Shown here: in pieces, positions 29,073-42,100 of the stretch
Layout of the letters: the number at the start of each line of letters is the position of its first letter
Position numbering within the stretch: position 1 is the first letter of the stretch
NCBI GenBank assembly: GCA_030386875.1
Contig: CM059580.1
Coordinates: forward strand, 868,001 to 932,000
Direction: 5' to 3'
From: Morinoia aosen
Lineage: Eukaryota > Arthropoda > Malacostraca > Amphipoda > Talitridae
Length of the DNA: 64,000 nt
Position numbers and translations under genes: made by a program
Notes under the pieces: generated by a model
Told to the model about the DNA's origin: nothing
Database searches by the model: none
Seen by the model: only the letters and a program-made list of their open reading frames with translations

Positions 29073-32000
29073 CCACACAACACACCACTAAGGGGTAACA
29101 CCAGATGTAGGATCGAACGCCCCAAAAACAAGAAGAATTAAATAGCTTTAAGAGATGCGAAGGATTTATATAAGGTGATATTTATATGTAGATGAAATTC
29201 AAGTTTTCGTTTAGGTTTAGTGAAGATACTGCATGATTACGTAACTCTTGCTGATAATGTGTTTATCAGAAGTGATGGTAAACAGCAGGAGGTTAGAACC
29301 CACCGTTAGGAAAGCATTATTTAGAGCCATTCTGTGGACATCACTTAAACACATTTGTCTTGTTGTGCTCTGTGTGCTGAATGTGTTGCGTGTGTCCTGT
29401 TGCACGTGTGAGTGTTGCCAGCGTGTGGCAGTTAACACTACACCGCAACACACAACCAACACAACACACACAACCAACACAACACACACAACCAACACAA
29501 CACAACACAACACACATTCTTTTGCTCTCATTGTAGGACTTTAAGTCTCCCCAGCCACAACGCATGCGACCACAAGAGAGGGAAGAGGAGCACCATTCAG
29601 CATGGACTGTAGAAAACGGGGAATCTATGCACAAAGCGTGTCCCCACACCCTGTGCACAAACAAGTCAGGAAGGAAGAGGAACAAAAGACAAAGAAGAGA
29701 TAGCGAAGAAGGCATGATAAATGAAAGAAGCAAAGTGGGCACGAAAGACACAAGTCCCGAAGGCCTATCTACAGCTGAGGGACCTAACAGTATCCCCCTG
29801 GGAGCGCTGGTACCCATATATAAGATAGACAAAATTAACTAACCTAAGCCTATCCTATGCTCCCTGGAGGGGGTCAAACACACACACGTGTGCACACTTA
29901 CAGACGTGTACATGTACACACACTACAAGCACACAATCAACACAACACACACACATGTCGGTATATAAGTTAGCTCTGTATTTACTGCTTAGATTAAAAC
30001 AGAAAATGAACCAATTCCTTTTCTCTCGAAGTTTCGTTCAGAAGGTCGCACCCAACTGCACTTCTGAACGATAAGTTCCGGTTTGTTTCGTTCACTACAA
30101 ATGCCAGGAAACAGCAGTCACGCACAGACAACCGCACGTTTGTTTCACCACAACAGAGCGGCCGTTGCCAAGATGTGAGGTCCCTTGATCGGACAGTTCT
30201 GTACTGTAGTCAGTGGTATAGGACACGGTAGAGGAAACAAGGTAGGGTCCAAACAGTCTCTTTTTAGGTCGACCGTGTGGCAACGCTGACGTCATGGCAA
30301 CGAACCTATAATAGCGCTCATATTGCATCTGGCAACACTGCTAGCCCCAAATCCGGCCCCACTATTGACCTAACGACTTGTCGCAATGGTGACGTCATAA
30401 AATTTGTTTGAAATAAAGCCTTTCTATTGGCTAGCCGAACAAGAGGAGGTGTATTTTCCCCCATAGAAATGACCCTACCTTGTTTCCTCCACCGTACATA
30501 GGAGGCGCTACATGTTCATGTCTGAGTACACAGGAGCACATGTGAGGTGTACACACATGAGGGGAACAAAGCAGTTTACACATATATAAAAACACAAAAA
30601 ATACGCGAGAGGCTCCAGCTTACGTCGGTGAGGGCAGGCTGTGAGGGTAGAAACGAGGCGCGTTACTTCATTGAGGGTAGATATTGCAACCTTATATCCA
30701 TATATATACCTCCTTATTTCCATACATATATCCCTCCTTATCACCATACATATATCTCTTTATCTCCATATATATATCAACAGGCTGGAACACACGAACT
30801 TCTAAAGTAAAATGGCAGAGAATTTAAATATGTGAACTTAATGAATAAATAAATAAATAGCACTTCAAAGCATCCACCAACGCACGAATCTGCAGCAGAA
30901 AACTCCCAGTATTATTTTAGGGTAAATTTATTCTTCATTGGGTGGACTTGACGACAAAAATACCCTGACGGTTACACTAGGAGATATTTTCGAGATACCG
31001 ACATGCACAAAACTAATGTCAGAAAGTTAAATAAACTTACGGAGACCGCATAAAGAGGGAAATTTAAAACTGTAGAAAATGCTATGTTAGAGAGGCATTT
31101 TTTTTAAGAAGAACTTATTATAGGTAACTGCTTACTGAAATTCTGTCTAGGGTAAATAGGGAATAAAGTTTTATCTAGGGTAGAGTTCTACCAAGGGTAA
31201 AGTTCTATCTAGGGTAACTAGACACGGGAATCTAGGGTATAACTTTGCAGAGGTAGACGGCAAAGCTAAAAATAAGGTCAGTGGAAAGAAAACAACAAAG
31301 GGTATAATTAGAAGGAAAAAGAGAACCATTTGATAAGTACAGGTAAGTACATCTTTGTGGTGCGTGTGAGTTGCCATACGGGGGAATTTGCTGGTGCGAG
31401 TGTTGCCATACGGGATATTTGCTGGTGTGAGTGTTGCCATACGAGATATTTGCTGGTGTGAGTGTTGCCCTACAGAGATATTTGTTGCTGTGACTGTTTC
31501 TCTCGTCAAAACCATAACTTTCTCGATAAAATTCTGATCAGACTCAGCATCTGGCAACACTGGTGAGACGAAAGTTAAATGGCAGCCAGTAAATGGCCTC
31601 GTGTGTGTGCATGTGCACGTGTTGTTGGTGTGCGCCTTGTGTACTTCACTGAAGCTAAATATTTACACATGTACAGCACTGATAAGTAAACCCAGCTGTT
31701 TTGTGGCGAGGATAGTGTAACAACCGCAAGGCCTGTTTACACGGTCATTGAGTGCGTGCGTGAGCAGTGAAGAGAGGCGCAAGCCCCGCCCACTTGCTCT
31801 CACTTCAGGTGCATTTACTGCTCAGTGACAGGCGCATTTACTGCTCAGTGACAGGCGCATTTACTGCTCAGTGACAGGCGCATTTACTGCTCAGTGACAG
31901 GTGCATTTACTGCTCAGTGACAGGTGCATTTACTGCTCAGTGACAGTGCGGCTGTAATGACACTGACGAGCTCAGGCCAGCGCCACGAAGACCAGCATAG

Positions 32001-35000
32001 TCCGCACTGTCACTGAGCAGTAAATGCGCCTGCAGCGAGAGCAAGTGGGCGGGGCTTGCGCCTCTCTCCACTGCTCACGCGCGCACTCAGTGACCGTGTA
32101 AACAGGCCTTTAGTGTAACAGCCACACTGCAACAGCCAGCAGTGGAGTGGTCAGTCATAGTCAGTCAGCCAGCAGTCATACAAAGTTCTCACACAAAACG
32201 CAGTCATACAGAGTCTGGTCATAAAAGGCACATTCATACAAAGTGTATGCACACATAAGCATCCAAAGAGCCCAGTGGCTACGCCCGCCCCCAATATACA
32301 GGAGGCGATACTATTGCTAAGATAAAAACGTGCAAGTCAACACAGAAATACGTGCGTCGAGTATGCGATGACCTTCATACATTACTGAAAACAAAGTTAT
32401 TGCAAGCGAACGCTAGAGGCTGTACATAGTCTTTATATATATACACATCATACATCACACAGGCCGAGGAGTGGAGCCCTGTGTACTATACAGGAAGACC
32501 GCACTCATACACAACACACACGGACAACACACAAGATATCCAGGCAATGCAGAAACTGTATATTCATTCATGTGTAGCATAAATATATATATACCAGATT
32601 CAAGTGTAGCATATATACATACATGTTTGATAGGAAGATTACATGGCAAAAATATGGAGGAATACAGAATTTGCATATACATTCATGTGTAGCAAATATA
32701 TATATATATATATAATGTGAGAGATTACACAGCAAGACATGGAAGAAAATACAAAATCGGGTAAATACACAGAGGAGGATGCAAAGAAAATGGCGGCTAC
32801 ACAGGCTGAGCGCGACTACACAACAGAGAGTACAGAGGTCGGGCGGATAGGGGGGCCAACCCACCAGGGGGAGCTGGTCCTCCACCGCCTCCCCGTCCAG
32901 GGTGAGATCCGTCTGTGGGGGGGGGGGGGGGGTCGAAGAGAGGAATGGAAGGAGAAGAGGGTAAAAAAGAAGGCATGGAAGGGGAAAATGGTATAAATGA
33001 GGGTATTGAAAGGATAAAGGGTCAAAAAAGAGGGCATGGAAGAGACAAAGCAGGAAAAAAGATACACAAAAAGCAACAGGAACGGAAGAAAGGGAATAAT
33101 AAGAAGATAAAGAAGGTAGGCAAATAAAAAAGAGAAAAGGAGCAAAAAAGCGAGAAGAGTGAGGGAGAAAAGGAGTAAATTGAGACGAGGGCAGCAGAAT
33201 AAAGTGAGGGGAAAGCATAACAAACGAGGGAACAGAAAGAAAACAAGAAAAGTAGAGCATATGAAATTGAAAAAAGAATATAAAGAAACAAAGTTAACGC
33301 CAAAAACCCAGGAAAAGAGGGTAAACGAGGGAACAACAAAGTAGGAGAGAGAGAGAGAGAGAGAGGGAGATCACGTTAATAGAACACCGAAGCACGAGAT
33401 ATATATAGCGTGGAACTTAAGTGAGAGAGGAGGTGACACAGCCACGGACAGGTAGGTGAAACAATGATACAGTAGATGAAACAGTAGATGAAACAGTAGA
33501 TGAAACTACATATGGAAGAGTAAATAAAATGAAACAGCAAAGGAAACAGCGAATGACAAGTTGATGAAACAGTAGATGAAACAGTAGATGAAACGGTAGA
33601 TGAAACAGTAGATGAAACAGTAGATGAAACAGTAGATGAAACGATGGATGAAACAGTAGATGAAACAGTAGATGAAACAGTAGATGAAACAGTAGATGAA
33701 ACAGAAGAAACATGAAAGCTGAAAAGAAACCGAGTTTAGAGGCTATGAAACTGAAGGAATGGCGCAAAGTAGACAGGTGGGGTAGAGGTAGACGTGAGGG
33801 GTTAGGGAATGGCGCAAAGTAGACAGGTGGGGTAGAGGTAGACGTGAGGGGTTAGGGAATGGCGCAAAGTAGACAGGTGGGGTAGAGGTAGACGTGAGGG
33901 GTTAGGGAATGGCGCAAAGTAGACAGGTGGGGTAGAGGTAGACGTGAGGGGTTAGGGAATGGCGCAAAGTAGACAGGTGGGGTAGAGGTAGACGTGAGGG
34001 GTTAGGGAATGGCGCAAAGAAGACAGGTGGGGTAGAGGTAGACGTGAGGGGTTAGGGAATGGCGCAAAGTAGACAGGTGGGGTAGAGGTAGACGTGAGGG
34101 GTTAGGGAATGGCGCAAAGTAGACAGGTGGGGTAGAGGTAGACGTGAGGGGTTAGGGAATGGCACAAAGTAGACAGGTGGGGTAAAGGTAGACGTGAGGG
34201 GTTAGGGAATGGCGCAAAGTAGACAGGTGGGGTAGAGGTAGACGTGAGGGGTTAGGGAATGGCGCAAAGTAGACAGGTAGGGTAGAGGTAGACGTGAGGG
34301 GTTAGGAAATGACGCAAAGTAGACAGGTGGGGTAGAGGTAGACGTGAGGGGTTAGGGAATGGCGCAAAGAAGACAGGTGGGGTAGAGGTAGACGTGAGGG
34401 GTTAGGGAATGGCGCAAAGTAGACAGGTGGGGTAGAGGTAGACGTGAGGGGTTAGGGAATGGCGCAAAGTGGACAGGTGGGGTAGAGGTAGACGTGAGGG
34501 GTTAGGGAATGACGCAAAGTAGACAGGTGGGGTAGAGGTAGACGTGAGGGGTTAGGGAATGACGCAAAGTAGACAGGTGGGGTAGAGGTAGACGTGAGGG
34601 GTTAGGGAATGGCGCAAAGTAGACAGGTGGGGTAGAGGTAGACGTGAGGGGTTAGGGAATGGCGCAAAGTAGACAGGTGGGGTAGAGGTAGACGTGAGGG
34701 GTTAGGGAATGGCGCAAAGTAGACAGGTGGGGTAGAGGTAGACGTGAGGGGTTAGGGAATGGCGCAAAGTAGACAGGTGGGGTAGAGGTAGACGTGAGGG
34801 GTTAGGGAATGGCGCAAAGTAGACAGGTGGGGTAGAGGTAGACGTGAGGGGTTAGGGAATGGCGCAAAGTAGACAGGTGGGGTAGAGGTAGACGTGAGGG
34901 GTTAGGGAATGGCGCAAAGTAGACAGGTTGGGTAGAGGTAGACGTGAGGGGTTAGGAAATGACGCAAAGAAGACAGGTGGGGTAGAGGTAGACGTGAGAG

Positions 35001-38000
35001 GTTAGGGAATGGCGCAAAGAAGACAGGTGGGGTAGAGGTAGACGTGAGGGGTTAGGGAATGGCGCAAAGTAGACAGGTGGGGTAGAGGTAGACGTGAGGG
35101 GTTAGGGAATGGCGCAAAGTAGACGGGTGGGGTAGAGGTAGACGTGAGGGGTTAGGGAATGGCGCAAAGTAGACAGGTGGGGTAGAGGTAGACGTGAGGG
35201 GTTAGGAAATGACGCAAAGAAGACAGGTGGGGTAGAGGTAGACGTGAGAGGTTAGGGAATGGCGCAAAGAAGACAGGTGGGGTAGAGGTAGACGTGAGGG
35301 GTTAGGGAATGACGCAAAGTAGACAGGTGGGGTAGAGGTAGACGTGAGGGGTTAGGGAATGGCGCAAAGAAGACAGGTGGGGTAGAGGTAGACGTGGGGG
35401 GTTAGGGAATGGCGCAAAGAAGACAGGTGGGGTAGAGGTAGACGTGAGGGGTTAGGGAATGACGCAAAGTAGACAGGTGGGGTAGAGGTAGACGTGAGGG
35501 GTTAGGGAATGGCGCAAAGAAGACAGGTGGGGTAGAGGTAGACGTGAGGGGTTAGGGAATGACGCAAAGAAGACAGGTGGGGTAGAGGTAGACGTGAGGG
35601 GTTAGGGAATGACGCAAAGAAGACAGGTGGGGTAGAGGTAGACGTGGGGGGTTAGGGAATGGCGCAAAGTAGACAGGTGGGGTAGAGGTAGACGTGAGGG
35701 GTTAGGGGATGGCGCAAAGAAGACAGGTGGGGTAGAGGTAGACGTGAGGGGTTAGGGAATGGCGCAAAGTAGACAGGTGGGGTAGAGGTAGACGTGAGAG
35801 GTTAGGGAATGACGCAGAGTAGACAGGTGGGGTAGAGGTAGACGTGGGGGGTTAGGAAATGACGCAAAGTAGACAGGTGGGGTAGAGGTAGACGTGAGGG
35901 GTTAGGGAATGGCGTAAAGTAGACAGGTGGGGTAGAGGTAGACGTGAGGGGTTAGGGAATGACGCAAAGTAGACAGGTGGGGTAGAGGTAGACGTGAGGG
36001 GTTAGGGAATGACGCAAAGTAGACAGGTGGGGTAGAGGTAGACGTGAGGGGTTAGGGAATGACGCCAAGTAGACAGGTGGGGTAGAGGTAGACGTGAGGG
36101 GTTAGGGAATGACGCAAAGTAGACAGGTGGGGTAGAGGTAGACGTGAGGGGTTAGGGAATGACGCAAAGTAGACAGGTGGGGTAAAGGTAGACGTGAGGG
36201 GTTAGGGAATGACGCTGAGTAGACAGGTGGGGTAGAGGTAGACGTGGGGGGGTTAGGAAATGACGCAAAGTAGACAGGTGGGGTAGAGGTAGACGTGAGG
36301 GGTTAGGGAATGGCGCAAAGTAGACAGGTGGGGTAGAGGTAGACGTGAGGGGTTAGGGAATGACGCAAAGTAGACAGGTGGGGTAGAGGTAGACGTGAGG
36401 GGTTAGGGAATGACGCAAAGTAGACAGGTGGGGTAGAGGTAGACGTGAGGGGTTAGGGAATGACGCAAAGTAGACAGGTGGGGTAGAGGTAGACGTGAGG
36501 GGTTAGGGAATGACGCAAAGTAGACAGGTGGGGTAGAGGTAGACGTGAGGGGTTAGGGAATGACGCCAAGTAGACAGGTGGGGTAGAGGTAGACGTGAGG
36601 GGTTAGGGAATGACGCAAAGTAGACAGGTGGGGTAGAGGTAGACGTGAGGGGTTAGGGAATGACGCAAAGTAGACAGGTGGGGTAGAGGTAGACGTGAGG
36701 GGTTAGGGAATGACGCCAAGTAGACAGGTGGGGTAGAGGTAGACGTGAGGGGTTAGGGAATGACGCAAAGTAGACAGGTGGGGTAGAGGTAGACGTGAGG
36801 GGTTAGGGAATGACGCAAAGTAGACAGGTGGGGTAGAGGTAGACGTGAGGGGTTAGGGAATGACGCAAAGTAGACAGGTGGGGTAAAGGTAGACGTGAGG
36901 GGTTAGGGAATGACGCTGAGTAGACAGGTGGGGTAGAGGTAGACGTGGGGGGTTAGGAAATGACGCAAAGTAGACAGGTGGGGTAGAGGTAGACGTGAGG
37001 GGTTAGGGAATGGCGCAAAGTAGACAGGTGGGGTAGAGGTAGACGTGAGGGGTTAGGGAATGACGCAAAGTAGACAGGTGGGGTAGAGGTAGACGTGAGG
37101 GGTTAGGGAATGACGCAAAGTAGACAGGTGGGGTAGAGGTAGACGTGAGGGGTTAGGGAATGACGCAAAGTAGACAGGTGGGGTAGAGGTAGACGTGAGG
37201 GGTTAGGGAATGACGCAAAGTAGACAGGTGGGGTAGAGGTAGACGTGAGGGGTTAGGGAATGACGCAAAGTAGACAGGTGGGGTAGAGGTAGACGTGAGG
37301 GGTTAGGGAATGACGCAAAGTAGACAGGTGGGGTAGAGGTAGACGTGAGGGGTTAGGGAATGACGCAAAGAAGACAGGTGGGGTAGAGGTAGACGTGAGG
37401 GGTTAGGGAATGACGCAGAACCTGGCATGGAATGATGCAGAACCTGGCATGGAATGATGCAGAACCTGGCATGGAATGATGCAGAACCTGGCATGGAATG
37501 ATGCAGAACCTGGCATGGAATGATGCAGAACCTGGCATGGAATGATGCAGAACCTGGCATGGAATGATGCAGAACCTGGCATGGAATGATGCAGAACCTG
37601 GCATGGAATGATGCAGAACCTGGCATGGAATGATGCAGAACCTGGCATGGAATGATGCAGAACCTGGCATGGAATGATGCAGAACCTGGCATGGGATGAT
37701 GCAGAACCTGCCATGGAATGATGCAGAACCTGGCATGGAATGATGCAGAACCTGGCATGGAATGATGCAGAACCTGGCATGGAATGATGCAGAACCTGGC
37801 ATGGAATGATGCAGAACCTGGCATGGAATGATGCAGAACCTGGCATGGAATGATGCAGAACCTGGCATGGAATGATGCAGAACCTGGCATGGAATGATGC
37901 AGAACCTGGCATGGAATGATGCAGAACCTGGCATGGAATGATGCAGAACCTGGCATGGAATGATGCAGAACCTGGCATGGAATGATGCAGAACCTGGCAT

Positions 38001-39134
38001 GGAATGATGCAGAACCTGGCATGGAATGATGCAGAACCTGGCATGGAATGATGCAGAACCTGGCATGGAATGATGCAGAACCTGGCATGGAATGATGCAG
38101 AACCTGGCATGGAATGATGCAGAACCTGGCATGGAATGATGCAGAACCTGCCATGGAATGATGCACAAAAATAAGTTTAAAATTACAAAAAAGACACAAA
38201 ATTAGTATGTTATATAGTATAAGTAGCATGAGACCGATGACGTCACCCACATACATATAGGGTATGTGGCATGACAGCAGCCGCTGTAGCATGAGGGCAA
38301 TACCTGCACACATGACATATATATTTAACATTCCACAGCCTACGGAGACAAAATATTGGCGTATACATCCCGCATTGCACCAGCGGCACAGCTCACACAG
38401 GGGATACGTGTCCGTTACAACGCCGGGTGGACTTTCCAACAGGGTTGCGCACCACGCTGCGTCCTATACATCGTGTTGTGTTGAGTTCTATCATTCTACG
38501 TTGTGTCGCGTTCTATTCTGTTATCTTAAAATTAAGTGTAGTATGGTAAATTCGTCTGCAATTTGTTGCATTCGATTATAATTTGTTGCATTCGATTATA
38601 ATTTGTTGAATTCAGTTACATTATGTTGAATTCAATGATATCATGTTGTGTTCTATAATATCATGTTTAGTTGCATTCTATCATGTTGCGTTGCACGCCG
38701 TCAGGTTAGCAGCAGCAACACAGGTAATATGTGCGTACATGGACCACGGTAGGTACGTACACATGTGTCCAGGGACCATAATACATAGGTAAACAAATGC
38801 CGTGCGGTTGTTCACCTGTATGACCAGCCCACACAGCGCTGAATGACTCAGCAGCGTCCCTATAAGTCACGCTGCAATAATTACCGTACATAAACAAGAG
38901 AATGGTCACCAGAGAGGTATGTTCACGCAGCTACACGGAGTAAGAGAGGAAGTAAGAGAAGCAGTAAGATAAGAAGGAAGCGAGTATGTATGTTGTATAT
39001 ATAACTGCCATAAGATAAGAGTAAAAGTACAGCTGACCAGGTATGAGTATAGCAGTAAGATGGGAAGCAGGAAAAAAGTAAGATAAGTAGTAAGAATACA
39101 TATATAACTAGGAGTAAGTAGAATGTATATATAT

Positions 39135-39165
<31 letters not shown>

Positions 39166-42100
39166 AAAAACTGACCAGTAGTGAGTATGGATGAGAGTAA
39201 GTAAGAGAGTAAGTAGGAGAGTATACAAACATAACTGACGCAAGAGAGTAGAAGTAAGAGAATAGAAGAGAGTAGAAGTAGAAGTAAGAGTAGAAGTAGA
39301 AGTAGGAAAGTAGATACAGACCAGGTTGAGGCGCTCCTTCCTGTTGAGTCTGAGCTCCTTGAGCATCTGTGTGCGTTGCTCCATCATGAGCGTGCGCTCG
39401 TACGTGTACGTCGCGATGTCGCTGTCCATCTGCGCACACACACACGCACATGTGAGACTACATGTCAGCTTAGGCCTCCCTGACCGCTCAGGTACATGAT
39501 ACCATGACAGTGGGTAGATACCATGACAGTGGGTAGATACCATGACAGTGGGTAGATACCATGACAGTGGGTAGATACCATGACAATGGGTAGATACGAT
39601 AACAATGGGTAGATACCATGACAGTGGGTAGATACCATGACAGTGGGTAGATGAGATATAACACTGTATAGATAGAATAACAATGGGTAGATGAGATATA
39701 ACACTGTTTAGATAGAATAACAATGGGTAGATGAGGTATAACACTGTATAGATAGAATAACAATGGGTAGATGAGATATAACACTGTATAGATAGAATAA
39801 CAATGGGTAGATGAGGTACAACCACGAGTAGATACAACAACCACCGCAAGAAGCAGTAGACGCACCATCTCCACCACGTCGACCTCGGCGTCTATCCTGA
39901 GGTGGTAGAGGAAGGTCTTGAGGTCGCGCTTCATCTGGATCGAGTTGTCCTCGAGCTGAGCTACCGTGAATATGCGCATCTTGCAGTTCTTCCAGACCTG
40001 CACGTGCATGTATAATGTTACATGTGTACTCTCCGTACGTGTACTCCACTCGTGTGCTGCCTGTACGTGTGCTCTACTTGTGTACTGCCTGTACATGTGC
40101 TCTACTTGTGTACTGCCGTGAAGATGTGCATCTATCAGTCCTTCCAGACCTGCACGTGCATGTATAATGTTACATGTGTACTCTCCGTACGTGTGCTCCA
40201 CTCGTGTGCTGCCTGTACGTGTGCTCTACTTGTGTGCTGCCTGTACGTGTGCTCTACTTGTGTACTACCGTGAATATGCGCATCTTGCAGTTCTTCCAGA
40301 CCTGCACGTGCATGTATAATGTTACATGTGTACTCTCCGTACGTGTACTCCACTCGTGTGCTGCCTGTACGTGTACTCCACTCGGGTGCTGCCTGTACGT
40401 GTGCTCTACTTGTGTACTACCGTGAATATGCGCATCTTGCAGTTCTTCCAGACCTGCACGTGCATGTATAATGTTACATGTGTACTCTCCGTACGTGTAC
40501 TCCACTCGGGTGCTGCCTGTACGTGTGCTCTACTTGTGTGCTGCCTGTACGTGTGCTCTACTTGTGTACTACCGTGAATATGCGCATCTTGCAGTTCTTC
40601 CAGACCTGCACGTGCATGTATAATGTTACATGTGTACTCTCCGTACGTGTACTCCACTCGTGTGCTGCCTGTACGTGTGCTCTACTTGTGTGCTGCCTGT
40701 ACGTGTGCTCTACTTGTGTACTACCGTGAATATGCGCATCTTGCAGTTCTTCCAGACCTGCACGTGCATGTATAATGTTACATGTGTACTCTCCGTACGT
40801 GTACTCCACTCGTGTGCTGCCTGTACGTGTGCTCTACTTGTGTGCTGCCTGTACGTGTGCTCTACTTGTGTACTACCGTGAATATGCGCATCTTGCAGTT
40901 CTTCCAGACCTGCACGTGCATGTATAATGTTACATGTGTACTCTCCGTACGTGTACTCCACTCGGGTGCTGCCTGTACGTGTACTCCACTCGGGTGCTGC
41001 CTGTACGTGTGCTCTACTTGTGTACTACCGTGAATATGCGCATCTTGCAGTTCTTCCAGACCTGCACGTGCATGTATAATGTTACATGTGTACTCTCCGT
41101 ACGTGTACTCCACTCGGGTGCTGCCTGTACGTGTGCTCTACTTGTGTACTACCGTGAATATGCGCATCTTGCAGTTCTTCCAGACCTGCACGTGCATGTA
41201 TAATGTTACATGTGTACTCTCCGTACGTGTACTCCACTCGGGTGCTGCCTGTACGTGTACTCCACTCGGGTGCTGCCTGTACGTGTGCTCTACTTGTGTA
41301 CTACCGTGAATATGCGCATCTTGCAGTTCTTCCAGACCTGCACGTGCATGTATAATGTTACATGTGTACTCTCCGTACGTGTACTCCACTCGTGTGCTGC
41401 CTGTACGTGTACTCCACTCGGGTGCTGCCTGTACGTGTGCTCTACTTGTGTACTACCGTGAATATGCGCATCTTGCAGTTCTTCCAGACCTGCACGTGCA
41501 TGTATAATGTTACATGTGTACTCTCCGTACGTGTACTCCACTCGTGTGCTGCCTGTACGTGTGCTCTACTTGTGTGCTGCCTGTACGTGTGCTCTACTTG
41601 TGTACTGCCTGTACATGTGCTCTACTTGTGTACTGCCTGTACATGTGCTCTACTTGTGTACTGCCTGTACATGTGCTCTACTTGTGTACTGCCTGTACAT
41701 GTGCTCTACTTGTGTACTGCCTGTACATGTGCTCTACTTGTGTACTGCCTGTACATGTGCTCTACTTGTGTACTGCCTGTACATGTGCTCTACTTGTGTA
41801 CTGCCTGTACATGTGCTCTACTTGTGTACTGCCTGTACATGTGCTCTACTTGTGTACTGCCTGTACATGTGCTCTACTTGTGTACTACCGTGAAGATGTG
41901 CATCTGTCAGTCCTTCCACACCTGCACGCGTGTGCGTTATGTGTATTGTTATGTATCATGTAAATGTACTCTCTATATATGTACTTAAATATGCCACGAA
42001 TATATATAATATTAGGTGTATTATTGTACATAATGTACATATATATGCACTCCCTGCACACGTACTTATATATGTACTCTCTGTGCATAAACTCCCCCAC

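Noticed and set aside
29564..29842. 92-codon plus ORF
   Set aside because: Charged, unrecognised, no splice or promoter context. Chance open frame inside the KCC intron.
33761..37412. Interstitial telomere
   Set aside because: TTAGGG occurs once per 50-bp unit rather than in tandem; the expected arthropod repeat would in any case be TTAGG.
37303..38439. Minus frame of 378 codons with [24 protein letters not shown] repeat
   Set aside because: It runs across the 22-bp array and into the 50-bp array, with no independent coding evidence.
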